NCBI GenBank assembly: GCA_036873135.1
Contig: JAPTYO010000011.1
Span: forward strand, 9,632,747-9,696,746
From: Clarkia xantiana subsp. parviflora
Lineage: Eukaryota; Streptophyta; Magnoliopsida; Myrtales; Onagraceae
Direction of reading: 5' to 3'
Length of the DNA stretch: 64,000 nt
Every line of letters begins with the position of its first letter. Position 1 is the stretch's first letter. The notes below the pieces were generated by a model. The model searched no databases, was not told the origin of the DNA, and was given only the letters and a program-made list of their open reading frames with translations. The translations under genes and the position numbers were made by a program. Positions 24,540 through 37,837 of this stretch are shown piece by piece.

Positions 24540-27435
24540 TCGTCGCCGATAAACTGTCTTGTTCAAACATGTTTGATCAACATCACCGGTCGATTAGCCT
24601 CCTCAAAGGAATACATGAGGAACATATTGCTCATTCTCAAAGGGCACCTATAAGATCAAGACTTTGAGAAAACATCACTAAGATGGAAGGTTCACTTCCA
24701 AAAAGAAGTTGAGCGCTCTCAGTATCCTATGGAAGAACTACCATGAAGGTCACAAAGGACCAATCATTCGCTACAACCCTCCACTAAGGGTGTTAGCGTC
24801 AAGATTTGCTAGAAGAAAGCATCTCACATTGATATGCAAGGGGGGCACAACCTAAGTGACAACGTGCCTTCCTCGTGAAACAAAGAGATTACCTGTAAGC
24901 ATAAGAATGAGCAACCATGAGAATACCTCTTCACAAGATTGGGGATACCATACTACATGGACAACACCCACTCTCTTGGGAAAACGTCCCTAACTCACCT
25001 ATATGATATCACGAAGCAGTCATTAGGTACGATTTCACCTGGTAGCTCGTCCCAATTAAGGGAACACACTCCTATTAAGGATTCTATAAGGCTCTGAGCC
25101 TAGCAGTGAGAGGAGGACAACATGGTCATCTGTAAATAGAAGGAGTTCAACAGACATCCTCCATGCCCAGTTATTGACAATACTAGGAAAGAGTCCGGCA
25201 TACCTAATACCAGGGGACCTCCCATTGGTAAGCTTCGGTGAAACGTCAACATACCTATGGGGGACGATAACGGTACTAATAAGGCTGGTGCAAGGATGGA
25301 GGATGTATCCTTATGAGTATCCTTGCAAAAATGAACTCACTATATGGAGATGCCATCTAATAGTTGATTACGTTTTTATTTTTCGAAATATGATCCTAAG
25401 ACGGAGATCCTTGGACTCCGCATTATATGTGCAATGGATGACATGTTTATCAAGATAGGAACGTGAAGATTCAAGATAACGCCCTCAAGATTAGGCGCGC
25501 ACCTCTACCAAGTGCGACGCATTTTGGTGGTCATGGACATTCCTTCGCCATCTCATAAGGAAGAAAGGCAACCAAGGATACAAGTCCTAACAGAGCAGGC
25601 GACGATAGAAAATCCCGCCATTGACGTCATGCATTAAGCACTGAGTGAATGACAGCTATTACAAAGGAAGAAGGGGGAGAACCCCATCATTCCAACATCC
25701 ATTATCATTGTGTGCATACACAACATGAATACAACTCTAAAGAAAGCCGAGCGACAAGCCATGGCTACTACGGGGGCAACCCCCTGTTCATAACAAGAGG
25801 GGGATCGTGGTTAAAGCGACAACCCTTCAGAGCCTTGGAGAATTATCTAAGGAAGAGTTGAGAGGTATTGATCTCGACAAAGCATTACTGGTTAAAGGGA
25901 AAAAGAGGAAAGCAAGTTACAAGCCCTCTTCAAGGGCGAACACCGCTACTGGGCCCAATAAGAGAAATGTTTGAAGCGTCATACACACATATGTTGGAAA
26001 AACAATCTCAGGGCGCCAACCCTCATATCAAGGGGGAAGGCAGCGACACATAGCAATCAACATTCTACCCCCATAGTAGGATAATATATATGAGAGTTAA
26101 CACTGATCAAGAGATCTCAACAACAATCTTGAAGCGAATATGAATAGCACAAAGCCGGTGGTACTACGCCAAACTGACTTTTAAAATGAGTCAATTGAAA
26201 AAACGGGATCCAATGATGAAAGGGGGGAAGTCTCCAACGAGAGATAGACAAAGACGTTGGGTGTACGACACTGTTTGGCCACATAAGTCCATGACACTAC
26301 ACATTCCAAAAGGAAGGCACAAAGATGGAACAACAACAGGAACCCTCCGTACGATCCGCCCAAAGTTGGCAACGACATGAATCGCTCTTGAAAAGAAGAC
26401 CTTCACACTTGGAATATATCCATATAACAAGCACTTTTCCACGGGATAACACCCCTATGCGAAAAGCAATGCGAATAGAGCAGACTACGCGAACCAAGAA
26501 TGCAGTTCGCATAGTCTGATCTCGTCGAATTGAATCTAGTGACAACGGAACGAACTAATCGAACCCAGTACAAGGATCAAATAGTTCAACCCAGACACAT
26601 TGATAAACTAGTCCAAATGGACAATATAGTGGACAAGATAGTCCTACATGAAGATGCATAATCACATAGTACGTTTTAGCTAACATCTTGATTCAATGTC
26701 AAGGAACTTGCAAAAGACTTGCAGGTAACAATACACGTCCTACTTCAGGAACAACACCAAGTACAAGCAATGTTATATGGATAGGCAAGTCTTACAACGA
26801 CCTATGACCTATACCAATTATCTAATGGTCGGACGCGACCTATTAAGCGCAACTCATACCTTACTTTGGTAAAATCACCAAGTAGTGGCAACCTTATGAA
26901 GATGAGCGAGTCTGTCACGTGACCTCTGATTTACGACGACTATATAAAGGGAAGACCAGGTCGTATCTCTTAATCACTCTACTATGGAAAAACACCAAGT
27001 AGTGATATCTATACAACAACGCGTGCGTCCATCAAGGTTACATACAACCTCCAAGCTGTCTTGGGCTGATCACCCAGCATTGTTATTCAAGCATCATGGT
27101 TAGAATTACTACTAATTCCATGATAGCCGTGCCTTAGGGAACTACTTAGGGAGTCGCACTTGGAACCAACACCAAGGTCGCGACCGCTGTACCTTAGGGC
27201 ACTGATTCAAAGTGGCGTGACTGGCAGAGACCAATCTCACGATCACAACACCTCTGAGCTGGGGTCATGATGATATGATAGCACCAGGTACCTAGAAAGT
27301 GAAAACCAGGTATCATCTCAGATTCTACGGCGGCACAGCCACTTATGTGATGTGATTGCCTCCAGTCCTCAGGAGCTAACTCTAAGGAGATACTTTGAAT
27401 ATCACTATGTCCAGTCTCTTTGAGTAGCAGTGACA
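24540..27435. other. LARD interior without recognisable coding
   Basis: About 2.9 kb of moderate GC where every frame is closed at short intervals. No retroviral motif was found. The base composition is unlike the AT-rich host DNA. Confidence 0.5.
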
Positions 27436-27439
27436 CTAC

Positions 27440-28290
27440 CACAGATAGTTATGTTTCCGCGACCGCTGGCTATACTGATGAAGAGGCAAACCAACAATAA
27501 CGGAGTGACGCCTACACGACCAAAAGCGCTGAATACCATGCGAGTTGCGCCTCGCCAAAACGTAAGCTTGAGAAAATCAAGTAACGGATACACCACTACG
27601 ACGGAGTCGATACCGTTGCGACCTTACTTTGGACAAGCCAAGTAAAGGTCATACAATCAAAAAACGCATTATACTACCACAAGTAGCGTCTTGCACCAAC
27701 GCCACATCTTGGACTACCAAGGGCGGAAAAACGCAATTGCAAGTAGTCCCTTGCCATAACGCTACTCCGATGCATTGGGTATGCAGATTAAAACGTACCA
27801 AACCAAGAAAGTAACGTCTTGCCACAACGCATTTTCTTAGGACATCAAGGGGCTTTAAACGCACTAACACTGGTAGTAGCATGTTAGGATTGCAAGTAGC
27901 GTCTTTCCATAACGCTACTCCGAGGCATCGAGTAAGCGGCTCAAAACGTACCAAACCGAGTAAGTAACGTCTTTCCTCAACGCTATCTTGAGTCATCAAG
28001 TAAAGCGGTAAAGTGCACTCGCGAGTCGCGTCTCGCCACAACGCTATCTCAAGGCATTGAGTAAGCAGATTAAAACGTACCAAATTATGCAAGTAACATC
28101 TTGTCATAACAATACCTGGAGGCATCGGGCAAGTGGTTAAAACGCAACAAATAAAGCAAGTAGAGTCTTGCCAACAACGCTATCCGAGGCATCGGATACG
28201 CGGTCACAAAACATGTCAACACAGTGCAAGTAGCGTCTTGCAAGCAATGCTATGTCGAGGCATCGACAAGCAAGTGGTCTTCGTCAAGTA
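27440..28290. repeat. degenerate tandem repeats, unit about 65-72 bp (LARD block 1)
   Basis: The core caagtagcgtcttgccacaa, then cgctatc, then gaggcatcgagtaag, then aaaacgtacc recurs about ten times, with about 70-85% identity between units. Confidence 0.8.
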
Positions 28291-28776
28291 TAGATAACAT
28301 CTCAAAACAACGCCATATCTTGGTAGCAATCAAGAGGGGCATGTGTGAGCTTGATAATACAGGTACCGTTGGTAATGAATGTGATGAACGTCAAGCCCGG
28401 CACTTCACCGGCACGACAAGATAGATAGCGTCCTAAGAATAAGAAAGCATATCATATTCGCGATACATACGTATTACAATGCTAAGTCCGGCATACAACA
28501 AGTATGGTGTTAACAACCTCAAGAACAAGAGGTTATAATAGGAAGTGTAAACATACACAACCTAGCAGGCGTGTGGGCATCCATAATAACAATGGTATGA
28601 TATCCTACTCATGCTTATATAACCATACATTTACATATGTCTTGAACAGGTATGATACGAAAGATAGATGGATGACATGCATGCCTAAGTCCCAAAAACA
28701 AGTGTTTCCACATAAAGATGCATGATAAGCGTAGAAGGGGCGGCTATCTACATGTGTGATAAATGTAGTCAGTCCA

Positions 28777-30385
28777 TTAATCAAGAGCGGCAGCATCGTC
28801 GCCGCCATCATCACACAAGGGTATCCACAGCTCACACAAGGGTATCCACAGCTCTACTTGAGAAAGTCTAAGAAGGAGCATGCCTCCCTTCGATAGGAGG
28901 GGTAGAATCCTCACCAAAGAACGTTGCCATGTGTGCGGAAGCAAATCCGACAAAGTTGCCAGCTTCATTGAAACCAACTAAATGATTGATATCATATATC
29001 TTGGCAGCAAGATCTTCACCATAGGTCTCAATGATGACCTGACACTTCACCTTGGCATCCACTTCAAAACTCGAGAGATGCCTTATACTGAGTGATACTT
29101 TGAAAAGTCTCCTCGCCAATGTTCTTCGCAAGTACCTACGCCAAGTACTCACATACAGCTATGACCTCCTATTCTTTATCCTTTCAAAGTCGGCTGACCT
29201 CGGCTTCAATGGATGCAATGCGACCTTGTTAACCAAGCTTGGAGGGGCCAAAGCTGGAAGCCTTCTCCTTCATAACACAAATAGTCTCTCTTAGTTGCTC
29301 CAACTCAGTTCTCTGGAAATCGACCTTCTCGGTCAGCTCGACTATGAAGAAGCCCAGGTTGATCGCGTCGGCGACAGCTTGAGAATGATAGGCACACGCT
29401 AGACAGTGAAGTCTAGTAATGAAAATACAATAGAGAGGTATACTCACAGGGGCATGTCGAGACAACACCCCGCTAATAAGTTGAAACCCGGTAAAGGCAG
29501 AGTCAGGTAACTCCCTACGATCGCCGGGGGCAACAATAACATTCATTATGCAAACACCGATCTCCGGGGCTACCAAAGAGGATTATTGACCAAAAGAGTA
29601 GCTTCTGGGGGAAGCGAAAGGCACCTAAGCGGAATAGACAATGTCACCATCGAGAGGCCACATCAAGACCTCTCGGGATAGTATGTGGTGCTAGATGCAC
29701 GTTTTGTATCAATAAGAAAGCAGTGCACAACATCAAGATAAGCATACAAGTAAGAAGAATGCGTAACTTCAAGGTACGCCTTAGGACCAAGTCCGAAAAG
29801 GCTTAATATGCCGTCATCATAAGAAGCGATCTCTCGTATAAGAGCATGAGCCTTACCCTGGTTAGCATCAGTGGCAGCAGCATCAGCATCAGTGAATGTA
29901 GTGTCAGCACCAGCAGCTGCAAGGGCAGCATTACCATATACAGGATCAATATCCCTTTGTCACGGGGAAGAGTTGGCACCGGATCATCAAGATCGGTTAC
30001 TTTTCTCTTTCGATTAGAGGAACTTTGAGAACCTCCAGCCACAATGAAAGGCTTCTTGGTAAACAAAGGGCCAGTGACCTTGTCAGTAGTGACGATATGC
30101 CATGAAAAAAGCAAAGCAGACATGTGAGAACAACTACGCCATGAAGTAGGCAACTATCATAACAATAAGGTGTACATACATACCCGCAGCTTTAGACACC
30201 TTGGAAGACTTAGATGCTCTCTGAGCAACAGAAGGAGGAGCTACCTCCCTACCTCTCCCGGCAACACCCTGAGAGGAGCGATATACTTGTGACCGTGGTT
30301 TCATATCAGCAAACAAGCCTATAAGGAGAACCATCCTTAATACCACCAACTTCAATCGACTAGGTAACTTGATAGTCCCTGACAA
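28777..30385 (-). pseudogene. broken antisense coding region in the LARD
   Basis: Minus-strand frames of coherent composition lie in order: 30385-30134 (basic and Ser-rich, reading VAGRGREVAPPSVAQRASKS), 30153-29803 (SSSNRKRKVTDLDDPVPTLP), 29576-29229 (a probable coiled coil, VELTEKVDFQRTELEQLRE), and 29152-28868 (FEVDAKVKCQVIIETYGEDL, then LVGFNEAGNFVGFASA). The first ends at a good donor (GCGG/GTATGTATG, near 30183), hinting at a spliced antisense gene. Frames are broken by shifts and I do not recognise the family. Antisense ORFs between pol and the 3' LTR are known in Tat-lineage gypsy elements. A captured host gene is the alternative. Confidence 0.45.
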
Positions 30386-30579
30386 AGAGGTGACGGTTCT
30401 TCAACCAGTTCCTAGACCGATCTACGGGGAGAACAAAGGGGTAATAAGCCTGACAACGGCACAGGCTTGTGAGAACATTCCCAATCCTCGTCAAGTCCGT
30501 TGTCAAGTAACGATCAAGAAACATAACAACGGGTCTTTAAAAGAAGAAGACTTACGCGTCATGACAATAGTAATATGAA

Positions 30580-31990
30580 GAGGGTAGACACTATCCCATG
30601 TCCAAACCAACGACTAATGTCTCAACAAGCAAATTGAGTAAATAGCCTACAAGGTGGCACCGCACCGGATGTGCACTAAAAATTACTATAGAAGTAAGGG
30701 TTTACACCCTATATTCATATAATGATGCCAACTCCAGGGGGCAACATAATGGACAAGCACTGCAAAGCAGGACGGACACAAGGGTCGACACCCTATGTCC
30801 ACGATAGGGACAGTACCTAATATAAGGTAACTTAAAGAAGCACAATACAAGATGAGACTGACATAAGGGCAGACACCCTATATCCATGACGACGACAAGG
30901 CTCACCTAGGGGGAAACATCAGGAACATATGCTATGAAGTGCAATAGACACAATGATCAGTCCCCAATGTCTATAATGACTAAGTGCGTCTACTACGAAG
31001 GCAATTCGATGAATGAACACTATAAAGATGAATGCATGCAAGAGTAGATACCATACACCTATCATCAAGACAACGCCTACTATGGAGGCAAGACAACCAA
31101 CACTATAAGGTGAAACGGACTCAAGGGTCGACACCCCAGGTCCATAACAATGACAATGCCTACTTTGAAGACAATATGATGTACGCACACTACAAGGTGC
31201 AATGAGCGCAAGGGTCGACACCCTATGCTCATGACGACGACAGTATCATGAGGAGTGATAGGCGCAAATGTCAATACCTCATAATTATAATGATCAGAAA
31301 GCCTACTATGGGGGTAGCATGATGAATACAATGGTTAACAATCTACACCTATAAAGACGACAACGTCACCTCGGGGGGCAGTTCAACAATATATGCCCTA
31401 TAGTGTAGTGCAGGCGCATAGATCAACACCCCATACTTACATCGATTCCTACAACTACTTGATGAGCACAACGACATGTGCATACTAGGCGACACGCCTG
31501 ATATAGGGGTCGGCACCCCACCTACAATACATCACTGATGTCCACTTCAGGAGCAATGTCATATGGTACCAATGGCAATGAGTATTACAATGCAATGGGT
31601 AACCCCCTAAGCGTGGGACGATCACTACGCCTACCCTAGGGGGGGCAACGATACATCTGAAAGGGATCTACCACCAAGTATACGAAATACTACAAATGCA
31701 ACCACAAGGGTGACAATGTCACCTCGGGGACAGCATAACAACACCAGGGTAGTAGTTTAGTGTATGCGAAGAGATCAAACACCAGTAGCGGATACTACAC
31801 CTACTAGGTGGAAACAACGCCTGATATAGGGACTGGCGCTCAATTCACCATGTGATGATCACTCCGCTTACCCTAGGGGGGCAACCTTACACCTTTCAAT
31901 GTGATACATGGCAGACACGTAGGGAGACCCCCCATGTCTCATACAGTGATACATGACAAGGCGTTAAGGGTAACCCCTACGTCAGTTCTA
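30580..31990. repeat. degenerate tandem repeats, unit about 85-105 bp (LARD block 2)
   Basis: The core caagggtcgacaccctatg, then tccatgacgacgac, recurs (e.g. 30781, 30867, 31110, 31211), alternating with cctactatgggggcaac. It lies upstream of the 3' LTR. Confidence 0.8.
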
Positions 31991-33180
31991 TGCAAATATG
32001 ATGGCAATGCAAGCATAGCATACGACGCCATCGACGCGAGACTCAACACCTCACGCCTAAGGTATCAACAAGTCCACTTCGGGGGAATATTTTTATATAA
32101 CTGTTTTCAAGTGATTACAGGTTACCACCATATTGATTAACATGGTTATCAAGCCGAATGGAAGTAATGGCATTCCTACGCAGCCAACTATAAACCCGAA
32201 TAGAAGCAATGGCATTCCTACGCGGCCAACATGTGAAATCTTCGAAAAATCACAATTTTTTCAAAATCGGAACAGAGGTAACCCCTTTCCGATTATATAC
32301 AACGATTCAATTGTCTTTGACTTAACAATATATTGCAAGTAATTGTTACATGCTTAGGCATATTTTCATGATACATATACATGCATCCATATGCATCACC
32401 ACTAGTGTTGTCAAACACTTAGTAATTTTATCACCCATTACCATGTGTGCATCTAGGTGCATCATAACTATAGTGTCATAACACTTATGAGTTTTCTATA
32501 ACCCGACATGGTTGTGCATGTATTTCCATTACTATTCATGATTAGTGATTTGTACACTAGAGCATATACATTTCATTGATAGATGCACATTGATATACAT
32601 CATTGAAAGTTTTCCATGAAAGATAAAAAAATTTCATTTCACTACCATGGTTGCTTTCATATGCATTACAACAAGTATAGTAGAACACTTAGTTTACTAT
32701 CGAACACATATGCACACATAGATGCATCCTTACTAGTGTCATGTCAATTATGAATTTTTTCATCACTAAGCATGACTACATCTATCGACACTGACACAGT
32801 CGCATGTCACTACCTTACAACACCTCCATAGGTGCACAGTATGTTACATTGCTTTTCATCTATATCTATTGTATTGATTACACATACTCGTACCCATGAT
32901 AGCATACCCATATGCACTTACATCATTAGTTACGATTTATTACAAACACATGTGATCCAAATTATCGGTTGCATACACGTCGTCATATGATAACACGTTT
33001 ATTACTAACCACTAACATATATGAATTTTCTATGAGTTCAACGATGATATAGGTCAAACCCTCCTAGAACGGAAGGAAAGACCACTCAACATAGGCGAGC
33101 AAGGGTAAACCAGTAGCCGAGGTACAATCGGGCGTCTAATCCTTCTAAATAAATAGAGTAAAGTAGTGGTAAACCAATTC
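31991..33180. other. LARD 3' untranslated region
   Basis: AT-richer sequence with dispersed catgcat, atgcatc and tgcacat phrases and no open frame of note. A 55-bp near-duplicate (aatggcattcctacgc(a/g)gccaac) occurs at about 32160-32230. Confidence 0.5.
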
Positions 33181-33196
33181 TTGACTCGGGGGCAAA
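33181..33196 (+). other. polypurine tract
   Basis: ttgactcgggggcaaa lies immediately upstream of the 3' LTR TGATGG. Confidence 0.75.
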
Positions 33197-33752
33197 TGAT
33201 GGATATACACCCGATTTGACCTCACTAAGGCTCAAACACGGTCGCCCCGCCGACCTCGAGATAAGACCATTTTATTTATAGGGATACACGCCATGTTCCG
33301 GTTGCCACGTAGCAATTAGAGTTGTTCGGTTGCGCCGGCCTCGTCCGGGGCCGACACGCCCCGTGTCGACCACCCTACCCTCGGACGCCGTTGTCCGGGG
33401 CACCCGCGTATACCCGACCTCTCTCAATCTCTGTGCGGGCCCCACCTAAAAATGTGGGCCCCTCCGGTGCCTGGATCCAAAACTCTATAAATAGGGGCCT
33501 AGGTCCCTCGTTTCAAACTTAATCTCGGATAGAGACACCGAAGCTCTGACTTCTCTCTACATTTTATCTCTCTAGAATTACTGTCTGACTTAAGCATCAG
33601 AGAGGGTTCGCCAGAGACACCTCCCCTCTCTGGCACTGCCTTTTGTACAAATCCGCCATGCACGGAGTTAGATTGACCGTAACACGAAGATTGAAGGAAC
33701 GTGACTCGACGCAAGGCCGCCAAGATCGCCTCCAGACGAGCTTGTTCCATCA
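33197..33752 (+). repeat. 3' LTR of the LARD-like element
   Basis: It starts TGATGGATATACACCC and ends TTGTTCCATCA. Relative to the other two copies it lacks the segment carrying gcagggcaaccgga. Confidence 0.85.
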
Positions 33753-36594
33753 CCTTTTTAACTGAACTTTTGGACTTCACCTATCGTGAAAGTAGAAAGG
33801 GAGCTACTGATTGAAGGCTATCTATCTATGTATATCTATGCATTTGATCATCGCAATCTCATCTTGTTACTTTGAATTTTCAAACTATCATTGCATGCCT
33901 TCCTTTAAGCATAGTAAGTTTGAATCTGATTTAAATGACAACGCAGTCCATGATTGACTAATTAATTAAAACCCTGAGACTAATGGGTGCCCATTGCACT
34001 ATAATATCAAATTATTAAGAATAAAAATACATGAGAAAACACTAACCAAGTTTGAATTCTGAATATTCCATCTAATAAAGACATAGCGTTAAAGCTAGAT
34101 AATATATGATCTAATTTTCAGTCTTGATCTTTTAAATATTTTTTTATAACTATTATTTATAGCTAAGCAAAGTCTCAAGACCCTATTCGGATTAATATAT
34201 GTAACTAGGTGTACGTTTATTGTCGATCATATAAATAATAATTACCTTAATAAATAAAGTTTTTAAATAATATTACCTTAGTGGAAATATTTAATCTTAT
34301 ATATGCAGTCAGAAAATCTTAAATTTGACACTCATCTACTTTTATATGTGAAAAGAGAAAAGGTAGTCTAGATTAAATTTAAGAGCTTTGAGTGAAGTAA
34401 GGAAAAGATATATTGGTGCACGCCCTACCCTAGTGTTTCATACTTTAATTAAAATAATGAAGATTTATCTAAGTGATAGAATGAGATTTGTGATTAGGAC
34501 CATCAAGGTGGACAATAGATCCCTACAATTGGAAAAAGAGAAGAACAATAAACCTTATTTTAAGGAAATGGGTTTGTTCCACGTCATGCATTTTCCTCAC
34601 CACAACTAAACAAATGGAAGATATATATATAGATGGCAAAGTGAGCATAATAAGTTTTTTTTTTTTTTTTTTTTTGACATAAGAAGTTAATTAAACCAAA
34701 AAGACCTCATTAGGAATATTGTAAAAGTAGCATTATATATCATCATTGAAAAAACGCAACAAATATTAATTGGTATACGTACAAAATGACCACTAGAGTC
34801 CAGTAGACCTTAGCTTTGGATGTAAATGCTGCGCTAAGAGCTAGCTAAGCATGTGCGTAAATATTTTTTTTTTTTTTAATTTTTTAATTATATTATCTAC
34901 TCATTCACTCCACCTTGCTCATTCACTCAGTTTAGGTTTCGATTTTGTGTTTCAGGATATTAATAAGGTTTCACTCAGGTTAGGTTACGATTTTGTATCT
35001 CATGATATTGATATGAACAATCTCATATTTCATTTTGGTGTCTCAAAGTGATTACTTTAAAGAAGTCAATTCCGACGAAACCGACTGTCAAATTCGAGCT
35101 CCCATGCAGACTCCCTTCCCGTCACCTTGTCGGGACCGTCACCTGACAAGCTGGTCACATCCACGCCAATAAATCCCGCTCTGTTATCGCTGAAAATCGC
35201 TCTTTACATGAAAAATTATTCGTAAATCACAATTGTGTAAAAAACGTTATGACTATAAATGATAATGTCTAGCATGAGTTCATGTCCAATGCGAGCCTCC
35301 TAATGAATCAAGTCATGCGTCATTGAATAATCCCAGTTCGAATAGTTAAGATACCTAAAAGTAGAAAAGAAAAGTTGAGATACTAAAACATCAATGGCCG
35401 ATAGTTGAGGTACTAAAAATGAAATTTTCAAAAGAAATCATTAGGTACCAAATTGTAGCTTATTGCTAATAACACTAAAGATTATGTTTGTATTTAGATT
35501 ATTGCCAATTAAAAGAATATCATTTTCATTTTCTTTTATAAATAGGAGATATCCATTAACACCACTCTCTAAGAGACATAATTCAAGAAGCTCTAAGAGG
35601 AATTCCAGTTGAATATTTTTAAGAACACTTGCAAGATGTATATATTCATGAAGATCCCGCTTTGAGAAGTTAGTAGTCGTATTTCCAACTTATTATTTAT
35701 CTCTCATTCAACAGTTAATTTAATAAAGTAAGAGATAAAATACGAGGTTGTTCTTGGGCTACACAATACAATCTAAAATATAATGGAATGAAATAGAGTC
35801 CAAAGTACATATATAGTACTTCTGTTTTGCTTAAGTCGTATTATCCTTACAAAAAATCTCGTGTCATGCCAATCAAATCATAAATATGAGTGGATACCAA
35901 CTTTCATATGCCAGTGTGGAAATCAAAATGCATATTCTTAATAGAACACAAAGTCCCTGAAAACTTGCTTTTATTGATAATATAGATAATTTGCATTATG
36001 TCTCTATAAGGTTAATTACCAAATTTGCTAGTTGAGATGTGTTACAGATTGCTAGATGAACATTTTTTGTTTTGTTTTAAACACATGGTTGCAACTTTAT
36101 TGACCTTACAATAAGCTCGTTCCGTTGCAATTTATATCTGTTTTGAATGGAAAAAGTCACGTGTATAGCGCATAAATGTCTGAATTCAGTAATGGCAAAA
36201 CTAATTAGGTAGAATGATAAATTTATCCTAGCAAAACTTGGGCACTATTAATAAGGAGGTAAAGATGCACTAAAATGAAATTTAGCTAATATTAGATATG
36301 GTACAACTTTAATAAGCTAGTTGACAAAAAAAAAAACTTGATTAAGCTAGAATGCATACTTCATTATATTTGTTATCTATAACGGAGTGAATTGAAAACA
36401 AAAATAATTACCTTATATATTTATATTTAAAATAGGTGAGAAGGGAAACCACTTCAGAAAGGAATATGAACGTTAAATGGAATACACTATAATCCAGGAC
36501 ATAGTGCATTTTGTCAAAATAGTCAGCAATGGATGCCAGTGGAAGAATTAGATAGGAGCAAAGATTTGTTGAGAAATCAAGAGGGAGCTCAGTA
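33753..36594. other. AT-rich intergenic DNA
   Basis: No gene recognised over 2.8 kb. Short frames (34388-34609, 34851-35051) have no family signature. A GC-richer patch at about 35080-35190 has no coding frame I can support. Confidence 0.5.
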
Positions 36595-37197
36595 TCTCTC
36601 TCTCTATATATATATATATATAATAAGTTAGGACGTAAGAGTGCGTAACAATTCGGTAGTGCCACATCATCCATGAAAACAAATTTGGATGTGTCACATC
36701 AGCAAATATGGATGGCTATAAAATTGCTACATCAGTACTTAAATTATACTTAAATTATTATTTAATTTCTTAAAAATAACACACTTTACTTAATCTGCAT
36801 TAATTATCACTAATTTTGTTATTAAAAACACATTAAACAATTATATTTAATAGAAAGACGATTCTTGGCCAAAAATAAAATAATAGAAAGACGATTGTAA
36901 GTGGTTGATCAACCTCACATAACTAACTTCATCAAGATGCCATAATTTAGAAGATAAAATCTTTTAAATTTTCTCATTATGACTCTCATTATATTTATAT
37001 ACTCATTTTACCCGATTTGTTGTGTTCTTCAAGGTATTAATAACAAATATAATTTCTTTTATTATATATAATATATTTTTTATGGAAAAATATATTATTA
37101 AATGCAACAAACTCAAAGCATAATTTCAAAATTTTACATATTATTACATGTACTGTTTAACGGGTCGCCCCGCGCGTAGCACGGGGTCAGACCCTAG
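36595..37197 (+). mobile_element. small non-autonomous Helitron
   Basis: The 3' end shows a GC-rich hairpin (CCCCGCGCG, loop, CACGGGG-type, about 37166-37184), an 8-9 base spacer, CTAG (37194-37197) and a flanking T. The 5' end is taken as TCTCTCTCTCTATATA after an A at 36594; the CT/AT simple sequence makes the exact base uncertain. The interior has no coding capacity. The terminal region resembles the reversed copy ending at 14834. Confidence 0.6.
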
Positions 37198-37837
37198 TTA
37201 AATATAATAGAGGTAAATACCAAATAGCTAGTGGATTTGTTTTAAAATATATATAATTAGTTAAATTATTTAAGTAGTAAATATTTAGCTGAATTTTTTT
37301 TCGAAAGTAACAATTATGCAGTTCTATAAAATTAAAGGAATATAGAGCACGTGAAGAAAGTATCAATTATGCAGTTCTATAAAATTAAAGGAATATAAAG
37401 CACGTGAGGAATATGTGAAGGGCTGAAATTGGTGACATATACTTCGTGACCATAATACACTTGCACTTTTTTATTTTGCCGAATGCCTATTTTTCTGCCC
37501 ATACACTTTAACCATATTTTCTTTAAATCAGTTTTCTATGCCATATGCGGATTCAACATCTGAAATGCTCGAATAAGTACTTCTTTGTGGTCGTCGACTA
37601 AAATTAATGGGTTTACATAGTATATGAATAGGAAAGAGACGCAAACCTATTAACTAAATTTTTTAAGTCGGATATGAGCATTTCATACTTATATATCCTT
37701 ATTATTTACATTTAACACACATTAATTAAATTTGAGACGTTTTCGCGTTAAATATAATCATGAAATATTTGTACAACTTATTAATTTAAAATTTTAATTT
37801 AGTTATGACATTAGGTACTTATATCCTTACTATAAAT
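37198..37837. other. AT-rich DNA with a short direct duplication
   Basis: No gene. The phrase agtatcaattatgcag/aaagtaacaattatgcag with the following ttctataaaattaaagg occurs twice (about 37306-37345 and 37358-37400). Confidence 0.5.

Larger units (their letters stand above)
22380..33752 (+). mobile_element. large non-autonomous LTR retrotransposon (LARD-like, gypsy-type PBS/PPT)
   Basis: Two related direct LTRs (22380-22986 and 33197-33752) flank about 10.2 kb. A PBS starts TTGGCGCCGTCTGCG right after the 5' LTR. A polypurine tract (gactcgggggcaaa) ends directly before the 3' LTR. No protease, RT, RNase H or integrase motif is readable in any frame. The interior has a short gag-leader-like stretch, two degenerate tandem-repeat blocks and a broken antisense coding region. 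The LTRs differ by substitutions and a deletion of about 60 bases in the 3' copy, so the insertion is not young. No target duplication was found, and the first bases of the 5' LTR look damaged. Antisense ORFs and 3' tandem repeats are known from Tat-lineage gypsy elements; membership is my inference. Confidence 0.8.

Noticed and set aside
27440..28290. Regularly repeated units that could suggest a CRISPR-like array
   Set aside because: The units are long, degenerate and contiguous without unique spacers, inside a plant LTR element.
23047..32342. Many 60-126 aa frames across the LARD interior
   Set aside because: Frames are short, on both strands, and without retroviral motifs; only the gag-leader-like and antisense regions show coherent features.
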